64,000 nucleotides of DNA, from assembly GCF_900002575.1 (NCBI RefSeq), contig NZ_LN650648.1:2829565-2893564 (forward strand), given 5' to 3'. The position numbers and the translations under genes are program-made. The stretch is from Romboutsia hominis (lineage in GTDB: Bacteria; Bacillota; Clostridia; Peptostreptococcales; Peptostreptococcaceae). Of the stretch, positions 54,079 through 62,329 are shown in pieces. The notes beneath the pieces were generated by a model. It was not told the DNA's origin and made no database searches. It worked only from the letters and a program-made list of their open reading frames with translations. Each line of letters starts with the position of its first letter. The first letter of the stretch is position 1.

Positions 54079-54221
54079 CTTTATTTTCTCATTTATATTG
54101 TCACCTTTAAATTCATTAACTTCAATACAACTAAATGAAAATACAACTTTCTTGTGGGATAAGCACCTTCTCTAAACATATATCATAAAATATTATAAAG
54201 TCTATGAAAGGAATGAGAAAT

Positions 54222-54809
54222 ATGTTTAATGTTTGTGAACCATATACCTATTCTTACTGGATTAATACACCAATGTATAATATTTATAGAGGATATACAT
54301 ACCCTTACTGGGTTAATGCTCCAATGTATCCATACCCCTTCTGGACTAACACACCAATATATAACTCATACTTTAAGAGACAAACTACTAAATTGAAGGA
54401 TTATGGAGCAGAGCCATTTACAGTTAATATTGATGAAGCTACTAAGCAAAACAATACTTTTCGTACCGCTTTATGGACAGGAAACAATCTGCAAGTTACC
54501 TTAATGAGCATCGATGTTGGGGATGACATAGGTTTGGAAGTCCACCCAACAGGTGACCAATTCATACGTATTGAAGAAGGTCAAGGTCTTGTTAAAATGG
54601 GTGAGAATAAAGATAAATTGGACTTTGAAAGAGAAGTTCATGATGATTATGCCATCATGATACCTGCTGGTAAATGGCACAATGTAATCAATACGGGTGA
54701 TAAACCACTTAAATTGTATGCTATCTATGCCCCACCTGAGCATCCACATGGTACTGTTCATAAAACTAAAGCAGATGCAGAAGCTGCTGAGCATAACTCC
54801 GAGCATTAA
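54222..54809 (+). CDS. Cupin-domain protein with Tyr/Trp/Pro repeat head
   Basis: A 195-aa protein. Residues about 5-55 contain three aromatic repeats of the type (Y/F)W(I/V/T)N(T/A)P(M/I)Y, spaced by Tyr-rich links. Residues about 65-185 are a single cupin: NNLQVTLMSIDVGDDIGLEVHPTGDQFIRIEEGQG (motif 1, with His-x-x-x-Asp-Gln-Phe) and MIPAGKWHNVINTGDKPLKLYAIYAPPEHP (motif 2). The cupin is like sugar isomerase-type metal cupins found in Firmicutes. The tyrosine/tryptophan head resembles cross-linkable coat or surface segments. The ATG at 54222 follows AAAGGA best. Function unknown. Confidence 0.82.
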   Translation: MFNVCEPYTYSYWINTPMYNIYRGYTYPYWVNAPMYPYPFWTNTPIYNSYFKRQTTKLKDYGAEPFTVNIDEATKQNNTFRTALWTGNNLQVTLMSIDVGDDIGLEVHPTGDQFIRIEEGQGLVKMGENKDKLDFEREVHDDYAIMIPAGKWHNVINTGDKPLKLYAIYAPPEHPHGTVHKTKADAEAAEHNSEH

Positions 54810-54817
54810 TCAAAAGA

Positions 54818-54876
54818 TACTGTAAAAATGGCTTTCTATGTTAAGATTAAATTCTCGTAGGAAGCTGTATTTTACA
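54818..54876 (+). terminator. Long imperfect hairpin after the cupin gene
   Basis: CTGTAAAA-TGGCTTTCTA pairs with TAGGAAGCTGT-ATTTTACAG around a ~20-base loop. There is no T-run; the terminator role is assumed from position. Confidence 0.45.
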
Positions 54877-55047
54877 GCAAAACAAATTCTTCTATTTATG
54901 CAATATAAGTATAAACTTTAATATAATTGTTTATAAAATCTAAATTCTATATTTCATTCAGAATATAAAGCATAACTATTCACTATAATTTATATACTTT
55001 TATTTAAGTAATCTAATGACTTTCCGTTTTTCATTAATAAATACCAA

Positions 55048-55084
55048 AAGACCGTATCAATTATTTGATACGATCTTTTTTATC
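55048..55084. terminator. Bidirectional terminator after the flavodoxin-like gene
   Basis: AAAAGACCGTATCAA pairs with TTGATACGATCTTTT (G-T allowed), with T runs on both strands. It shares the GTATCA/TGATAC core with the dispersed repeat. Confidence 0.88.
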
Positions 55085-55719
55085 TATCTTATAAAGTTTG
55101 TAAATATCTTATCTTCTTTTTCATTTTCTTTAACTTGAGATTTTCCAGCTTCAAGTACTTTCATCATCCAAGCCATATTTTTCCCAAGTACTCTCATTAT
55201 TTGCATACCTTCTTCATCTTGAGTCACTTCTCCAGGAGTAGTTCCATAAGCTACATTCCAATAATTAGATGTAGGCATTATCATTTCTGAATAATTAATA
55301 TAGTTATTTAATTGGTCAAATACAGGTATTCCTCCTGATCTTCTTACTGCTACTACACTTGCTCCTATTTTATGTCTAAACATTCCTCCATTTGAAGAAG
55401 CTACATAAAAAGCACGATCTAAGAATGATTTCATAGTTCCTGCTATTGCTGAATAATGAACTGGAGATCCTAAAATTATTCCATCAGCTTCTTTCATTTT
55501 TTGAACCCATTCATTTACTCCATCAGTTTCTATGACACATCTTTCATTCTGATTTCTTGAACATCCCCCACAAGCTAGACATCCACGTACTAATTTATTT
55601 CCTACATGAACAATTTCTACTTCTATTCCTTCTTTTTCTAATTCCGCTGCTACAGTTTTTATAGCATTATAAGTATTTCCGTTCTTATTAGGACTTCCAT
55701 TGAAAGCAACTACTTTCAT
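55084..55719 (-). CDS. Flavodoxin-family NAD(P)H-dependent oxidoreductase
   Basis: A 211-aa FMN-binding protein of the multimeric flavodoxin (iron-sulfur flavoprotein/WrbA-like) group. FMN loop FNGSPNKNGNTYNAI near residue 6; CLACGGCSRNQNERC with a Cys cluster near residue 45; GIILGSPVHYSAIAGTMKSFLDRAF flavin-contact region. Such proteins reduce quinones, azo or nitro compounds. ATG 55719 lies behind TTGGAGG. It is divergent from an HxlR regulator with a palindrome between them, the usual arrangement for electrophile-responsive oxidoreductases. Confidence 0.88.
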   Translation of the reverse strand: MKVVAFNGSPNKNGNTYNAIKTVAAELEKEGIEVEIVHVGNKLVRGCLACGGCSRNQNERCVIETDGVNEWVQKMKEADGIILGSPVHYSAIAGTMKSFLDRAFYVASSNGGMFRHKIGASVVAVRRSGGIPVFDQLNNYINYSEMIMPTSNYWNVAYGTTPGEVTQDEEGMQIMRVLGKNMAWMMKVLEAGKSQVKENEKEDKIFTNFIR

Positions 55720-55808
55720 AACTTTACCTCCAAACATTGATTTTGCCTATGTGATTATTATATTTGTCATCTAGAAGCCTTACAAGTACGCACTTTTTAG
55801 TAAGATTA

Positions 55809-55824
55809 CTTACCTATAGGTAAG
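55809..55824. promoter_or_regulatory. Palindromic operator candidate for HxlR
   Basis: CTTACCTATAGGTAAG is a perfect 16-base palindrome between the divergent flavodoxin-like and HxlR genes. A partial GGTAGGTAA copy lies just before the HxlR start (about 55937-55945). Confidence 0.6.
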
Positions 55825-55951
55825 ATTTTTGAAATAAATATATTTTGAAATAAATAAATTTTTATAAAACTAAAAATAATATATAATATATTCATAAGTA
55901 ATTTATTATAGTATTACTTTATTAAGAATAATTAGCAGGTAGGTAAAATTA

Positions 55952-56293
55952 ATGGTTTATTATAATGGCAAAGAATTTGTATGTTTATTAGACTTAGCAA
56001 TGGAATTTATTAAAGGTAAATGGAAATCTATTTTATTATGTAATTTATATAGAGGACCTAAAAGATTTTTAGAACTTCAAAAATCCATTGGAAGTTTAAG
56101 TCAAAAAGTTTTAAACGAAAAACTTAAAGAGCTTGAGAATGATGGTTTAATAGAAAAAATAGTATATGCTGAAGTGCCACCTAAGGTAGAATATTTCTTA
56201 ACTGATAAAGGAAAAGAGCTTTATGAAATTATATCCCCTCTTGAAAATTGGTCTAATAAATACTACCCTAACTTAGATAAGATTCATAAATAA
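55952..56293 (+). CDS. HxlR-family transcriptional regulator
   Basis: A 113-aa winged-helix regulator with the HxlR core: LDLAMEFIKGKWKSILLCNLYRGPKRFLELQKSIGSLSQKVLNEKLKELENDGLI in overlapping parts, then EVPPKVEYFLTDKGKEL in the wing. An N-terminal Cys11 (KEFVCLLD) sits just before the DNA-binding domain, where YodB/CatR/HypR-type members use a cysteine to sense diamide, quinones or hypochlorite. It likely represses itself and the divergent flavodoxin-like gene through the palindrome between them. Confidence 0.92.
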   Translation: MVYYNGKEFVCLLDLAMEFIKGKWKSILLCNLYRGPKRFLELQKSIGSLSQKVLNEKLKELENDGLIEKIVYAEVPPKVEYFLTDKGKELYEIISPLENWSNKYYPNLDKIHK

Positions 56294-56346
56294 ATATTAT
56301 ATAAAAGCAACTATATATTACTTTTATATAATATTTATTTTTTGTT
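56292..56346 (+). terminator. Terminator of the HxlR gene
   Basis: AAATATTATATAAAAG/CTTTTATATAATATTT perfect 16-bp stem, 13-base loop, then TTTTTT. Confidence 0.9.
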
Positions 56347-56393
56347 TTATAAGATACAATATCTAATATATATCTAGAAAATAATATACAAAT

Positions 56394-56450
56394 AAAAACC
56401 GTATCACTTACTTGGGATACGGTTCTCCGTTACACTTCTAAAAGAGATAA
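56394..56450 (+). repeat. Dispersed repeat, full copy 3
   Basis: AAAACCGTATCACTTACTTG followed by GGATACGGTTCTCCGTTACA; hairpin half plus right half. Matches copy 4 nearly base for base over the first 40 bases. Confidence 0.75.
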
Positions 56451-56473
56451 TTTTTAGGTTAAATATTTTCAAA

Positions 56474-56647
56474 TCAAGTATTTTCTACAATTATCTTCTC
56501 TACTAATTTTACCTCTGATCTAAAACCCAACTTCTTAAGATGTATTACTAGTTCATTCCCATCTATTACCCTATAATGAGACTTTCTAGTAACTTCTACA
56601 TTGCCAATTATTTTTGCAATTTGTAACGTCTTATATTTATTTTACAT
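56474..56647 (-). pseudogene. Small gene broken by a stop at codon 2
   Basis: After GAGGTGAAAATATT an ATG (56647) is directly followed by TAA. The same frame then stays open for 55 codons: NKYKTLQIAKIIGNVEVTRK then SHYRVIDGNELVIHLKKLGF and RSEVKLVEKIIVENT, ending at TGA 56474. The clean frame, charge pattern and ribosome binding site suggest a small 57-aa protein inactivated recently, or one using another start. Family not recognised. Confidence 0.5.
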
Positions 56648-56747
56648 AATATTTTCACCTCAATCCAACTATATCTTAACCTATATAATAAGTATGGTGT
56701 TGTAATGGATAGTTAGACTTAACATCACTTATGATACTGTTATTTTT

Positions 56748-56790
56748 ACATTATAGTTATATATTTATTAATATATTAAGTATTATATTT
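56748..56790 (+). repeat. Short dispersed sequence, copy 2 (second repeat type)
   Basis: Same ACATTATAGTTATATATTTA core as at 53628-53665. Confidence 0.45.
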
Positions 56791-56910
56791 TATTCTTAGT
56801 ATATCTCAAGCAAAATACAATATTTCAGTATCAACCTAAAGAATATTTTGCCTTAATATAGCTAAAACTACATTATACGTAAATTTTGCTATATCAAGGA
56901 GGGCATATTA

Positions 56911-58041
56911 TTGAAAGCTATTGTATATGAAGGAATTAAAAATGTAAATGTACGTGATGTAGCCGATCCCAAACTAGAAAAAAGTGATGATATTATTATT
57001 AAAGTTACATCTACTGCTATATGCGGTTCAGATCTTCATTTAATTCATGGAATGATTCCAAATCTTAAAAAAAATTCAATCTTAGGTCACGAAACAATGG
57101 GAATAGTTGAAGAAGTAGGTAAAGATGTTACTAAATTAAAAAAAGGTGATAGAGTTGTTGTTCCTTTTCCTATATCTTGTGGACATTGTTTCTATTGTGA
57201 ACATGAGTTATATAGTCAATGTGATAACTCTAATGAATATGGCTCATGTGGTGGTATATTTGGTTATAGTGATACTTTTGGTGGATATGATGGAGGGCAA
57301 GCAGAATATTTAAGGGTTCCATATGCTAATGTAGGTCCTATAAAAATTCCTGAAGAATTATCAGATGATCAGGTACTTTTCCTTACGGATGTTTTGCCAA
57401 CTTCTTACTGGGGTGTTGATAATGCAGGTGTTAAAAAAGGTGATACAGTTGTTGTACTTGGTTGTGGACCTATAGGTCTTTCTGTTATCAAATGGCTTAT
57501 ATTAAAAAATGTAGGAAGAATTATTGCAGTGGATAGAGTTTCATACAGACTTAAGCATGCCGCCTCCTACAAAGGTATTGAGACAGTTAACTTTGAAGAT
57601 CATGATGATACAGGTGAGTACATAAAAGAAATTACTCATGGTGGTGCGGATGTTATTATAGACTGTGTAGGAATGGATGGTGTAATGTCAAACTTTGAAA
57701 AAATTGAAACTCTCCTAAAACTTCAAGGAGGTTCAAAGTCAGCAATTGAAGTTTCATCTAGAGCTGTTAGAAAAGGGGGAACTGTTATGATGGTTGGTGT
57801 TTATGGTGCAAGATATAATCTGTTCCCATTAGGTGATTTCTTTTCTAGAAATATCACATTAAAGATGGGTCAATGCCCTGCTCAAGCTTATATGCCTAAA
57901 ATTTTAGATATAATCAAAAAAGGTGAATATAATCCTACTGATATTATTACTCATAAGTTGTCATTATCTGAAGGTAAACATGCCTATGATATATTTGATA
58001 GTAAATTAGATAACTGTATAAAGGTAGTCTTAAAACCATAA
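56911..58041 (+). CDS. Zinc-dependent MDR dehydrogenase, formaldehyde dehydrogenase-like
   Basis: A 376-aa medium-chain dehydrogenase. Catalytic zinc: AICGSDLHLIHG and GHETMGIVEEVG. Structural zinc: CGHCFYCEHELYSQC. Rossmann loop: VLGCGPIGLSVIKWLI with a Glu/Asp acceptor in AVDRVSYRL. The inserted segments (NSNEYGSCGGIFGYSDTFGG and the DGGQAEYLRVPYANV block) are typical of glutathione-independent formaldehyde dehydrogenase-like enzymes (FDH/AdhC type). The start is TTG at 56911 behind AAGGAGGGC. The substrate in this organism is uncertain; formaldehyde or another short aldehyde/alcohol. Confidence 0.9.
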   Translation: MKAIVYEGIKNVNVRDVADPKLEKSDDIIIKVTSTAICGSDLHLIHGMIPNLKKNSILGHETMGIVEEVGKDVTKLKKGDRVVVPFPISCGHCFYCEHELYSQCDNSNEYGSCGGIFGYSDTFGGYDGGQAEYLRVPYANVGPIKIPEELSDDQVLFLTDVLPTSYWGVDNAGVKKGDTVVVLGCGPIGLSVIKWLILKNVGRIIAVDRVSYRLKHAASYKGIETVNFEDHDDTGEYIKEITHGGADVIIDCVGMDGVMSNFEKIETLLKLQGGSKSAIEVSSRAVRKGGTVMMVGVYGARYNLFPLGDFFSRNITLKMGQCPAQAYMPKILDIIKKGEYNPTDIITHKLSLSEGKHAYDIFDSKLDNCIKVVLKP

Positions 58042-58045
58042 TTAT

Positions 58046-58106
58046 AAAAACCGTATCACTTACTTGTGATACGGTTCTCTGTACCTTACTCTACAGATCA
58101 TATCTT
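58046..58106 (+). repeat. Dispersed repeat, full copy 4
   Basis: AAAAACCGTATCACTTACTT then GTGATACGGTTCTCTGTACC and TTACTCTACAGATCATATCT. The ACCGTATCAC/GTGATACGGT stem, just after the adh stop, may also serve as its terminator although no T-run follows. Confidence 0.75.
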
Positions 58107-58199
58107 TAAGGTCACAATAGTGCCTCTGTTTTTAAATTCTTTATTTTATAATACCAACCAGAAGTTAATGATGCTATTTATATCTACAATAACTTTGAT

Positions 58200-58565
58200 T
58201 TACTCCCCTTTTCTAGTGTCATCTTTACTAATGTGTTGTACCCCCATAAATATAAGATTCATTAGTTCTGTTAGGTTTTTCCATTGTGATTCCTTTGAAT
58301 CGAGGTAATAAAAGTTTTTTGTTCCTTCTCGACGTACATTCACAATCTCTGCTTCTTTGAGTATTTTAAGATGATGAGATACAGCAGGACGTGAGAGATG
58401 AGTTTTTTCTGTAATTTCTCCCACTCGAATTCCATTAAAATCACTCTCTAATAGAGTAAGTAAGATCAATTGACTTGTTTCGTCACCGATAGCAGAAATT
58501 GCCTTACGACATATTTTAAATTTTGATGTTATTTCTTTTAATCTTTCTTCACATTCTTTTTCCAT
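58200..58565 (-). CDS. ArsR-family transcriptional regulator
   Basis: A 121-aa winged-helix repressor: ETSQLILLTLLESDFNGIRVGEITEKTHLSRPAVSHHLKILKEAEIVNVRREGTKNFYYL in overlapping parts, the ArsR/SmtB helix-turn-helix. The classical ELCVCDL metal site is absent; Cys5 and Cys19 in the N-terminal helix could sense a metal or redox signal. It starts 16 bases after the ferredoxin-nitroreductase gene on the same strand, behind GAGGAGA, so it likely regulates that operon. Confidence 0.9.
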   Translation of the reverse strand: MEKECEERLKEITSKFKICRKAISAIGDETSQLILLTLLESDFNGIRVGEITEKTHLSRPAVSHHLKILKEAEIVNVRREGTKNFYYLDSKESQWKNLTELMNLIFMGVQHISKDDTRKGE

Positions 58566-58581
58566 AAACTTCTCCTCACAC

Positions 58582-59358
58582 TTATAAGTATCTTACATTA
58601 GCTGTTTCTTTTTGTGCAGTACGTCTGTATTTCACATCTGGATATCCAAGAACTAGCGTTGTAACCACATAATCATTGCGTTTTAGATTTAAATGTCTTC
58701 GTAATTTTGGTGAATGGTTTACTACACTTGTAAAAAATCCACTATATAGTACACCCAATCCACAAGACTCTGCCATTAGTGCCATATTTGATGCTGCAAG
58801 CGATCCACTAACCTTATCTTTAGTTACTACCATTATTGCAATAGGTGCCTGTTTAAAAAAGAAGTTATCATCAATCGTAACTTCTTTTGCACTTTTCATA
58901 AAAAGGCTTACAATTGATTTTATTCTTCTAAAAAATTTCACTGCTATTTTCTCATACTTACTTTTGTCCTCACCCAAAACAATGTATGATACATTTTGTG
59001 CATTTTTAGCACTAGGTGTAAATCTACCTGCCTCAATAATTTTTTGTATAATTTCTGAAGGTAATTTTTTATTTTTAAACTTACGGATAGTTCTTCTTGA
59101 TTTAATTGCCATTAATAATTCATCTGAATCTAAAACAGGTTGTTTTGAAAGTTCTATTGGTGGTTCATCAAATCCTGTCAGTGTAATAGCTTCTTTTGGA
59201 CATATTGCTGCACAGTGACCGCACTTTATACAATCTTGATTTTTTATTACTGATTTTTTATCTTTAATAATTATATTATTTACCGGACAATCATTTTTAC
59301 AAAGGCCACACCCAATGCAAAGATCTTTGTTAACTTCAATTATGTGTTGCTCTTTCAT
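58582..59358 (-). CDS. Ferredoxin-fused nitroreductase
   Basis: A 258-aa protein with two [4Fe-4S] clusters at the N-terminus (CIGCGLCKNDCP near residue 14 and CIKCGHCAAICP near residue 40), followed by a nitroreductase fold (about 75-258): SRRTIRKFKNKKLP, AGRFTPSAKNAQNVSYIV (FMN contact), FKQAPIAIMVVT, SNMALMAESCGLGVLYSGFF and LVLGYPDVKYRRT. Enzymes of this build take electrons from low-potential donors to reduce nitro or related compounds in anaerobes. First gene of an operon with the ArsR regulator. Confidence 0.93.
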   Translation of the reverse strand: MKEQHIIEVNKDLCIGCGLCKNDCPVNNIIIKDKKSVIKNQDCIKCGHCAAICPKEAITLTGFDEPPIELSKQPVLDSDELLMAIKSRRTIRKFKNKKLPSEIIQKIIEAGRFTPSAKNAQNVSYIVLGEDKSKYEKIAVKFFRRIKSIVSLFMKSAKEVTIDDNFFFKQAPIAIMVVTKDKVSGSLAASNMALMAESCGLGVLYSGFFTSVVNHSPKLRRHLNLKRNDYVVTTLVLGYPDVKYRRTAQKETANVRYL

Positions 59359-59574
59359 AATATATTCATCTGCCTTTCGTTTATTTGTTTAAACCATTAT
59401 AACATTTAAATATTTTAAAATTTCATTGGTAAAGAATTTGATTACCATTAAATTTTATTAATAACACTACTTTTAGTTATTATTGTTAGTTTAACTAGCA
59501 AGAGTAATATATTTTTAATTACGTACAAATTGAAATTAAAGTAATCGAACTTGATATAGAAATTAATTGCAAAG

Positions 59575-59610
59575 AAAAAAGCACTCCATCTCGCAAGATT
59601 AGTGCTAATT
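59575..59610 (-). terminator. Terminator, probably of the methyltransferase gene
   Basis: AGCACT/AGTGCT stem with a 15-base loop and TTTTTT on the minus strand, about 210 bases past the methyltransferase stop. Confidence 0.6.
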
Positions 59611-59652
59611 TTTATTAACTTATTCTTATATTAGATTTCAGTTAAGCTATTA

Positions 59653-59706
59653 TCCCTTACTTATGGTGCGGTGCTCCGTTACAGCTTTAAATGAGCACGA
59701 TTTTAT
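59653..59706 (+). repeat. Dispersed repeat, copy 5
   Basis: CCTTACTTATGGTGCGGTGC followed by TCCGTTACAGC; diverged but aligned with copies 3 and 6 through CTCCGTTACA. Confidence 0.6.
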
Positions 59707-59818
59707 TTCCCTTTTATATCCTATATTCCTCTTATATTTACATCCCTTATTTATTCTTATTTTAAGTATTAACTATTTAAACCGCCAAATTTATTAAACT
59801 TAATATGGTGCTTATTTT

Positions 59819-60574
59819 CTATACATCTCCAACATAGCTACGTGTTAAATTCGGCATTATAAGTTGTCCGTTATTGCTATATTTTTTATAAATTTTTTTT
59901 AATTCATTAACGTAGTTATTATACTGTGAATCATTACTTTTTAGGGCATATGAGGATGATAGATTTCGTCCAATAAATTCATCCATATCAAAAATTAAAT
60001 TGTTAGGAAAAACTTTTGTTTCATATTTACCGTTAAAAAAATCTGAAAAATCGTCCTTATTAGTTTTACCATACATTCCATCAGAAAAACCTTTGAAATT
60101 TGGGCAATATTTGCGATTAACTTCATAGTTTTCTATAACTAATTCATTGTTATTATCTCTAATATTCCAAACCAAAATCACTTTTTCTTCAGGTTTCAAA
60201 ATACGCTGGCACTCTTTTTTAAATCTTTCCCTATCAAACCAATGGAAAGCCTGTGCAACAGTGATATAATCAACGCTATTGTCGTCAATAGTAGTATTCT
60301 CAGCATTTCCATTAACAGATGTAAATCCAAGAAAATTATTTAAATTAGTTTCAGCAATATCACGCATATCAGCATTAGGTTCAATACCATATACCTTACT
60401 ACCTTTTTCAAGTAGTTGCCGAGTTAAAATACCAGTACCAGAGCCTATATCAGCAATAATACTCCTTTGAGATATTCCTACATCTGTAAAAAGATAATCA
60501 ATAAAGTCGAAAGGATATGATAGACGATATTTAGAATATATTTTTCCCATACCATTAAATTTATTTTCATTCAT
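59819..60574 (-). CDS. Class I SAM methyltransferase (Methyltransf_11 type)
   Basis: A 251-aa AdoMet-dependent methyltransferase of the UbiE/small-molecule type: MGKIYSKYRLSYPFDFIDYL N-terminus, motif I IADIGSGTGILTRQLLEKG, GIEPNADMRDIAE, DYITVAQAFHWFDRERF and RILKPEEKVILVWN. The AFHWF motif is common in Firmicutes methyltransferases of unspecified substrate. AGGAGG ribosome binding site. The substrate cannot be inferred; neighbours are unrelated. Confidence 0.9.
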   Translation of the reverse strand: MNENKFNGMGKIYSKYRLSYPFDFIDYLFTDVGISQRSIIADIGSGTGILTRQLLEKGSKVYGIEPNADMRDIAETNLNNFLGFTSVNGNAENTTIDDNSVDYITVAQAFHWFDRERFKKECQRILKPEEKVILVWNIRDNNNELVIENYEVNRKYCPNFKGFSDGMYGKTNKDDFSDFFNGKYETKVFPNNLIFDMDEFIGRNLSSSYALKSNDSQYNNYVNELKKIYKKYSNNGQLIMPNLTRSYVGDV

Positions 60575-61153
60575 ATCTCTAACCTCCTAAGCTAATACAA
60601 ATAATATTGCATATAATTTATGATTTATTCACATTCAGTATATAAGACCATAAAATTCTATCTATATAGAAATATTTTTTATAGATAGATTTCTATAGCT
60701 AAGTCTTGTATTCTTCTTTACTAATTATTTCAAAACTATGATTTTTTCCTTTTCATATTGTTTGATAGGATATTTGATAAACTATTTTGCCTACATTCTA
60801 TAATTCATGACATACAAAGATCTATTTTTATTGTCTAGATTTTTACAAGTCATATACTTCCTTATCTTGAACTGTTTTAGAATAATGCATTCCAAGACAA
60901 TAAATACATTAGAATTATTATCCCATTAATAAGTAAATCTGAAAATATCTATAATTTACCTTATAATAAAAGACTCACAAATACTTGTAAACCAAGTAAT
61001 TGCAAGCCTTTTATTAATGTACCTAATGAATCTGAACTAACAATCTATGTTTTATTAACCCCTATTTCATATACTTAAATTTTATCTAACTATTAAAAAA
61101 TGTACTTATTTATGATATGATTCACCGTATCAGCAATAAGTGAAGTATATATA
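60575..61153. other. 579-base gap with a hairpin
   Basis: Contains one good hairpin (60967-61012) and a diverged trace of the repeat stem (61108-61140, GATATGATTCACCGTATCA). A TATAGAAAT word pair near 60660-60700 gives local dyad symmetry. No open frame. The methyltransferase promoter is expected near 60600-60700. Confidence 0.5.
60967..61012. terminator. Hairpin downstream of telA
   Basis: AAAAGACTCACAAATACTTG pairs with CAAGTAATTGCAAGCCTTTT with a few mismatches. It lies about 140 bases beyond the telA stop and may terminate xpaC-telA. Confidence 0.5.
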
Positions 61154-62302
61154 CTAATATTTAAAAGCTAAAAGCTTATTTTTTAATTGATTTTCAATAT
61201 TTCTTAATTCAACTTCGGCTTCCCTACGTTTTTGACGTCCTTCTGTTTGTATATTAAGTATTTCATCAAGAGTTGAAATTAATGACTCATTTGTAGCTCT
61301 AAGTGTTTCAATATCAACAATTCCTCTTTCAGACTCTTTTGCAGTTTCTATAGTTGAAGTTTTTAATATTTCTGCATTTTTACGTAAAAGTTCATTTGTC
61401 ATATCTGTTACTTCTCTTTGAACTCTTGCAGCATTAGCAGCGTGAGCAACTCCAAGTGCTAAAACCATTTGATTTTTCCAAAGTGGAATAGTATTTATAA
61501 TTGTAGATTGTATTTTTTCAGACATTAATGCATCATTATTTTGAATTAAACGAATTTGTGGAGCCATTTGTAAAGAAATCATTTTAGTTAATTCTAAATC
61601 GTGAATTTTCTTTTCAAAACGATTGCAAAGAGCCACAAAATCATTCAACTCTTGAGCATCCTGAGGGTTCCCACTATTTCTTGCTTTTTCTTGCAATTTA
61701 GGAAGTTCTTCCTTTTCTAGTTTTTGAAGTTTCTTTTTACCAGCTAAGATATACATAGAAAGCTCTTTAAAGTATACTTTATTTATTTCATACATCTTAT
61801 CTAGCATAGCAATATCTTTTAAAAGCTGTATTTGATGCGATTCAAGAACATTACACATTTTACTAATATTCTTATCTACATTTTCATATTTTATTTTCAT
61901 TTGGGAAATCTTATCCTTACCTTTTTTAAAGAAACCTAAAATTCCTTTTTTCTCTTCGGATTCTTCAAAATTCTTTAATTCATGAACTACACTAGATAAT
62001 ATTTCCCCAATTTCACCTAAATCTTTAGTTTTTACATTATTCAGCGCTGACTGTGAAAAATCAGAAATTTTCTTTTGAGCACCTACCCCATATTGTAAAA
62101 TAGAATTTGAATCATTTATCTCTATTTTATCTACAAATTGATCAACCATCTTTTTTTCTTCTTCTGTAAGTTGTATTTCATCAATTATTTTTTCTTCTAC
62201 TTTTTCCTCTTTTACTTTTACATTAAGCACCTCATCTTGGAATGGTTGAAAAGTTAATTCTGGTTTTATATCAATAGACCCTTCTTTGAATTCATCACTC
62301 AT
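61154..62302 (-). CDS. telA: TelA-family toxic anion resistance protein
   Basis: A 382-aa cytoplasmic protein rich in long helices and coiled coil. The TelA family core runs from about residue 60 to the end: SQSALNNVKTKDLGEIGEILSS, LGFFKKGKDKI, AMLDKMYEINKVYFKELSMYI, the proline-containing DAQELNDF loop, MAPQIRLIQNNDALMSEKIQSTI, TIPLWKNQMVLALGVAHA and TETAKESERGIVDIETL-like C-terminal helix. Linked in several bacteria to tellurite, nisin and antibiotic tolerance. It follows xpaC closely on the same strand. Confidence 0.94.
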   Translation of the reverse strand: MSDEFKEGSIDIKPELTFQPFQDEVLNVKVKEEKVEEKIIDEIQLTEEEKKMVDQFVDKIEINDSNSILQYGVGAQKKISDFSQSALNNVKTKDLGEIGEILSSVVHELKNFEESEEKKGILGFFKKGKDKISQMKIKYENVDKNISKMCNVLESHQIQLLKDIAMLDKMYEINKVYFKELSMYILAGKKKLQKLEKEELPKLQEKARNSGNPQDAQELNDFVALCNRFEKKIHDLELTKMISLQMAPQIRLIQNNDALMSEKIQSTIINTIPLWKNQMVLALGVAHAANAARVQREVTDMTNELLRKNAEILKTSTIETAKESERGIVDIETLRATNESLISTLDEILNIQTEGRQKRREAEVELRNIENQLKNKLLAFKY

Positions 62303-62329
62303 TTTTAATGCCTCCCTTTTATTTAAAAC

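Larger units (their letters stand above)
53529..54221. other. 693-base gap with a broken small gene and repeats
   Basis: Contains a second short repeat (53628-53665), the frameshifted membrane peptide gene at 53794-53882, a repeat copy at 54042-54078, and otherwise AT-rich DNA without open frames. The promoter of the cupin gene should lie near 54120-54200. Confidence 0.5.
56294..56910. other. 617-base gap with repeat copies and a broken small gene
   Basis: Includes the HxlR terminator, repeat copy 3 (56394-56450), the broken 58-codon gene (56474-56647, minus) and the second copy of the short repeat (56748-56790). The adh promoter is expected downstream of 56800. Confidence 0.6.
59359..59818. 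other. 460-base gap with terminator and repeat copy
   Basis: Holds a hairpin terminator at 59575-59610 and repeat copy 5 at 59653-59706. Otherwise AT-rich, no open frame of note. Confidence 0.55.

Noticed and set aside
58066-58308. An 80-codon plus-strand frame starting in repeat copy 4
   Set aside because: Runs from the repeat into the antisense strand of the ArsR gene; no ribosome binding site.
58676-59218. A 180-codon plus-strand frame opposite the ferredoxin-nitroreductase gene
   Set aside because: Fully antisense to a gene with clear Fe-S and nitroreductase motifs; no start signal and no recognisable domain.
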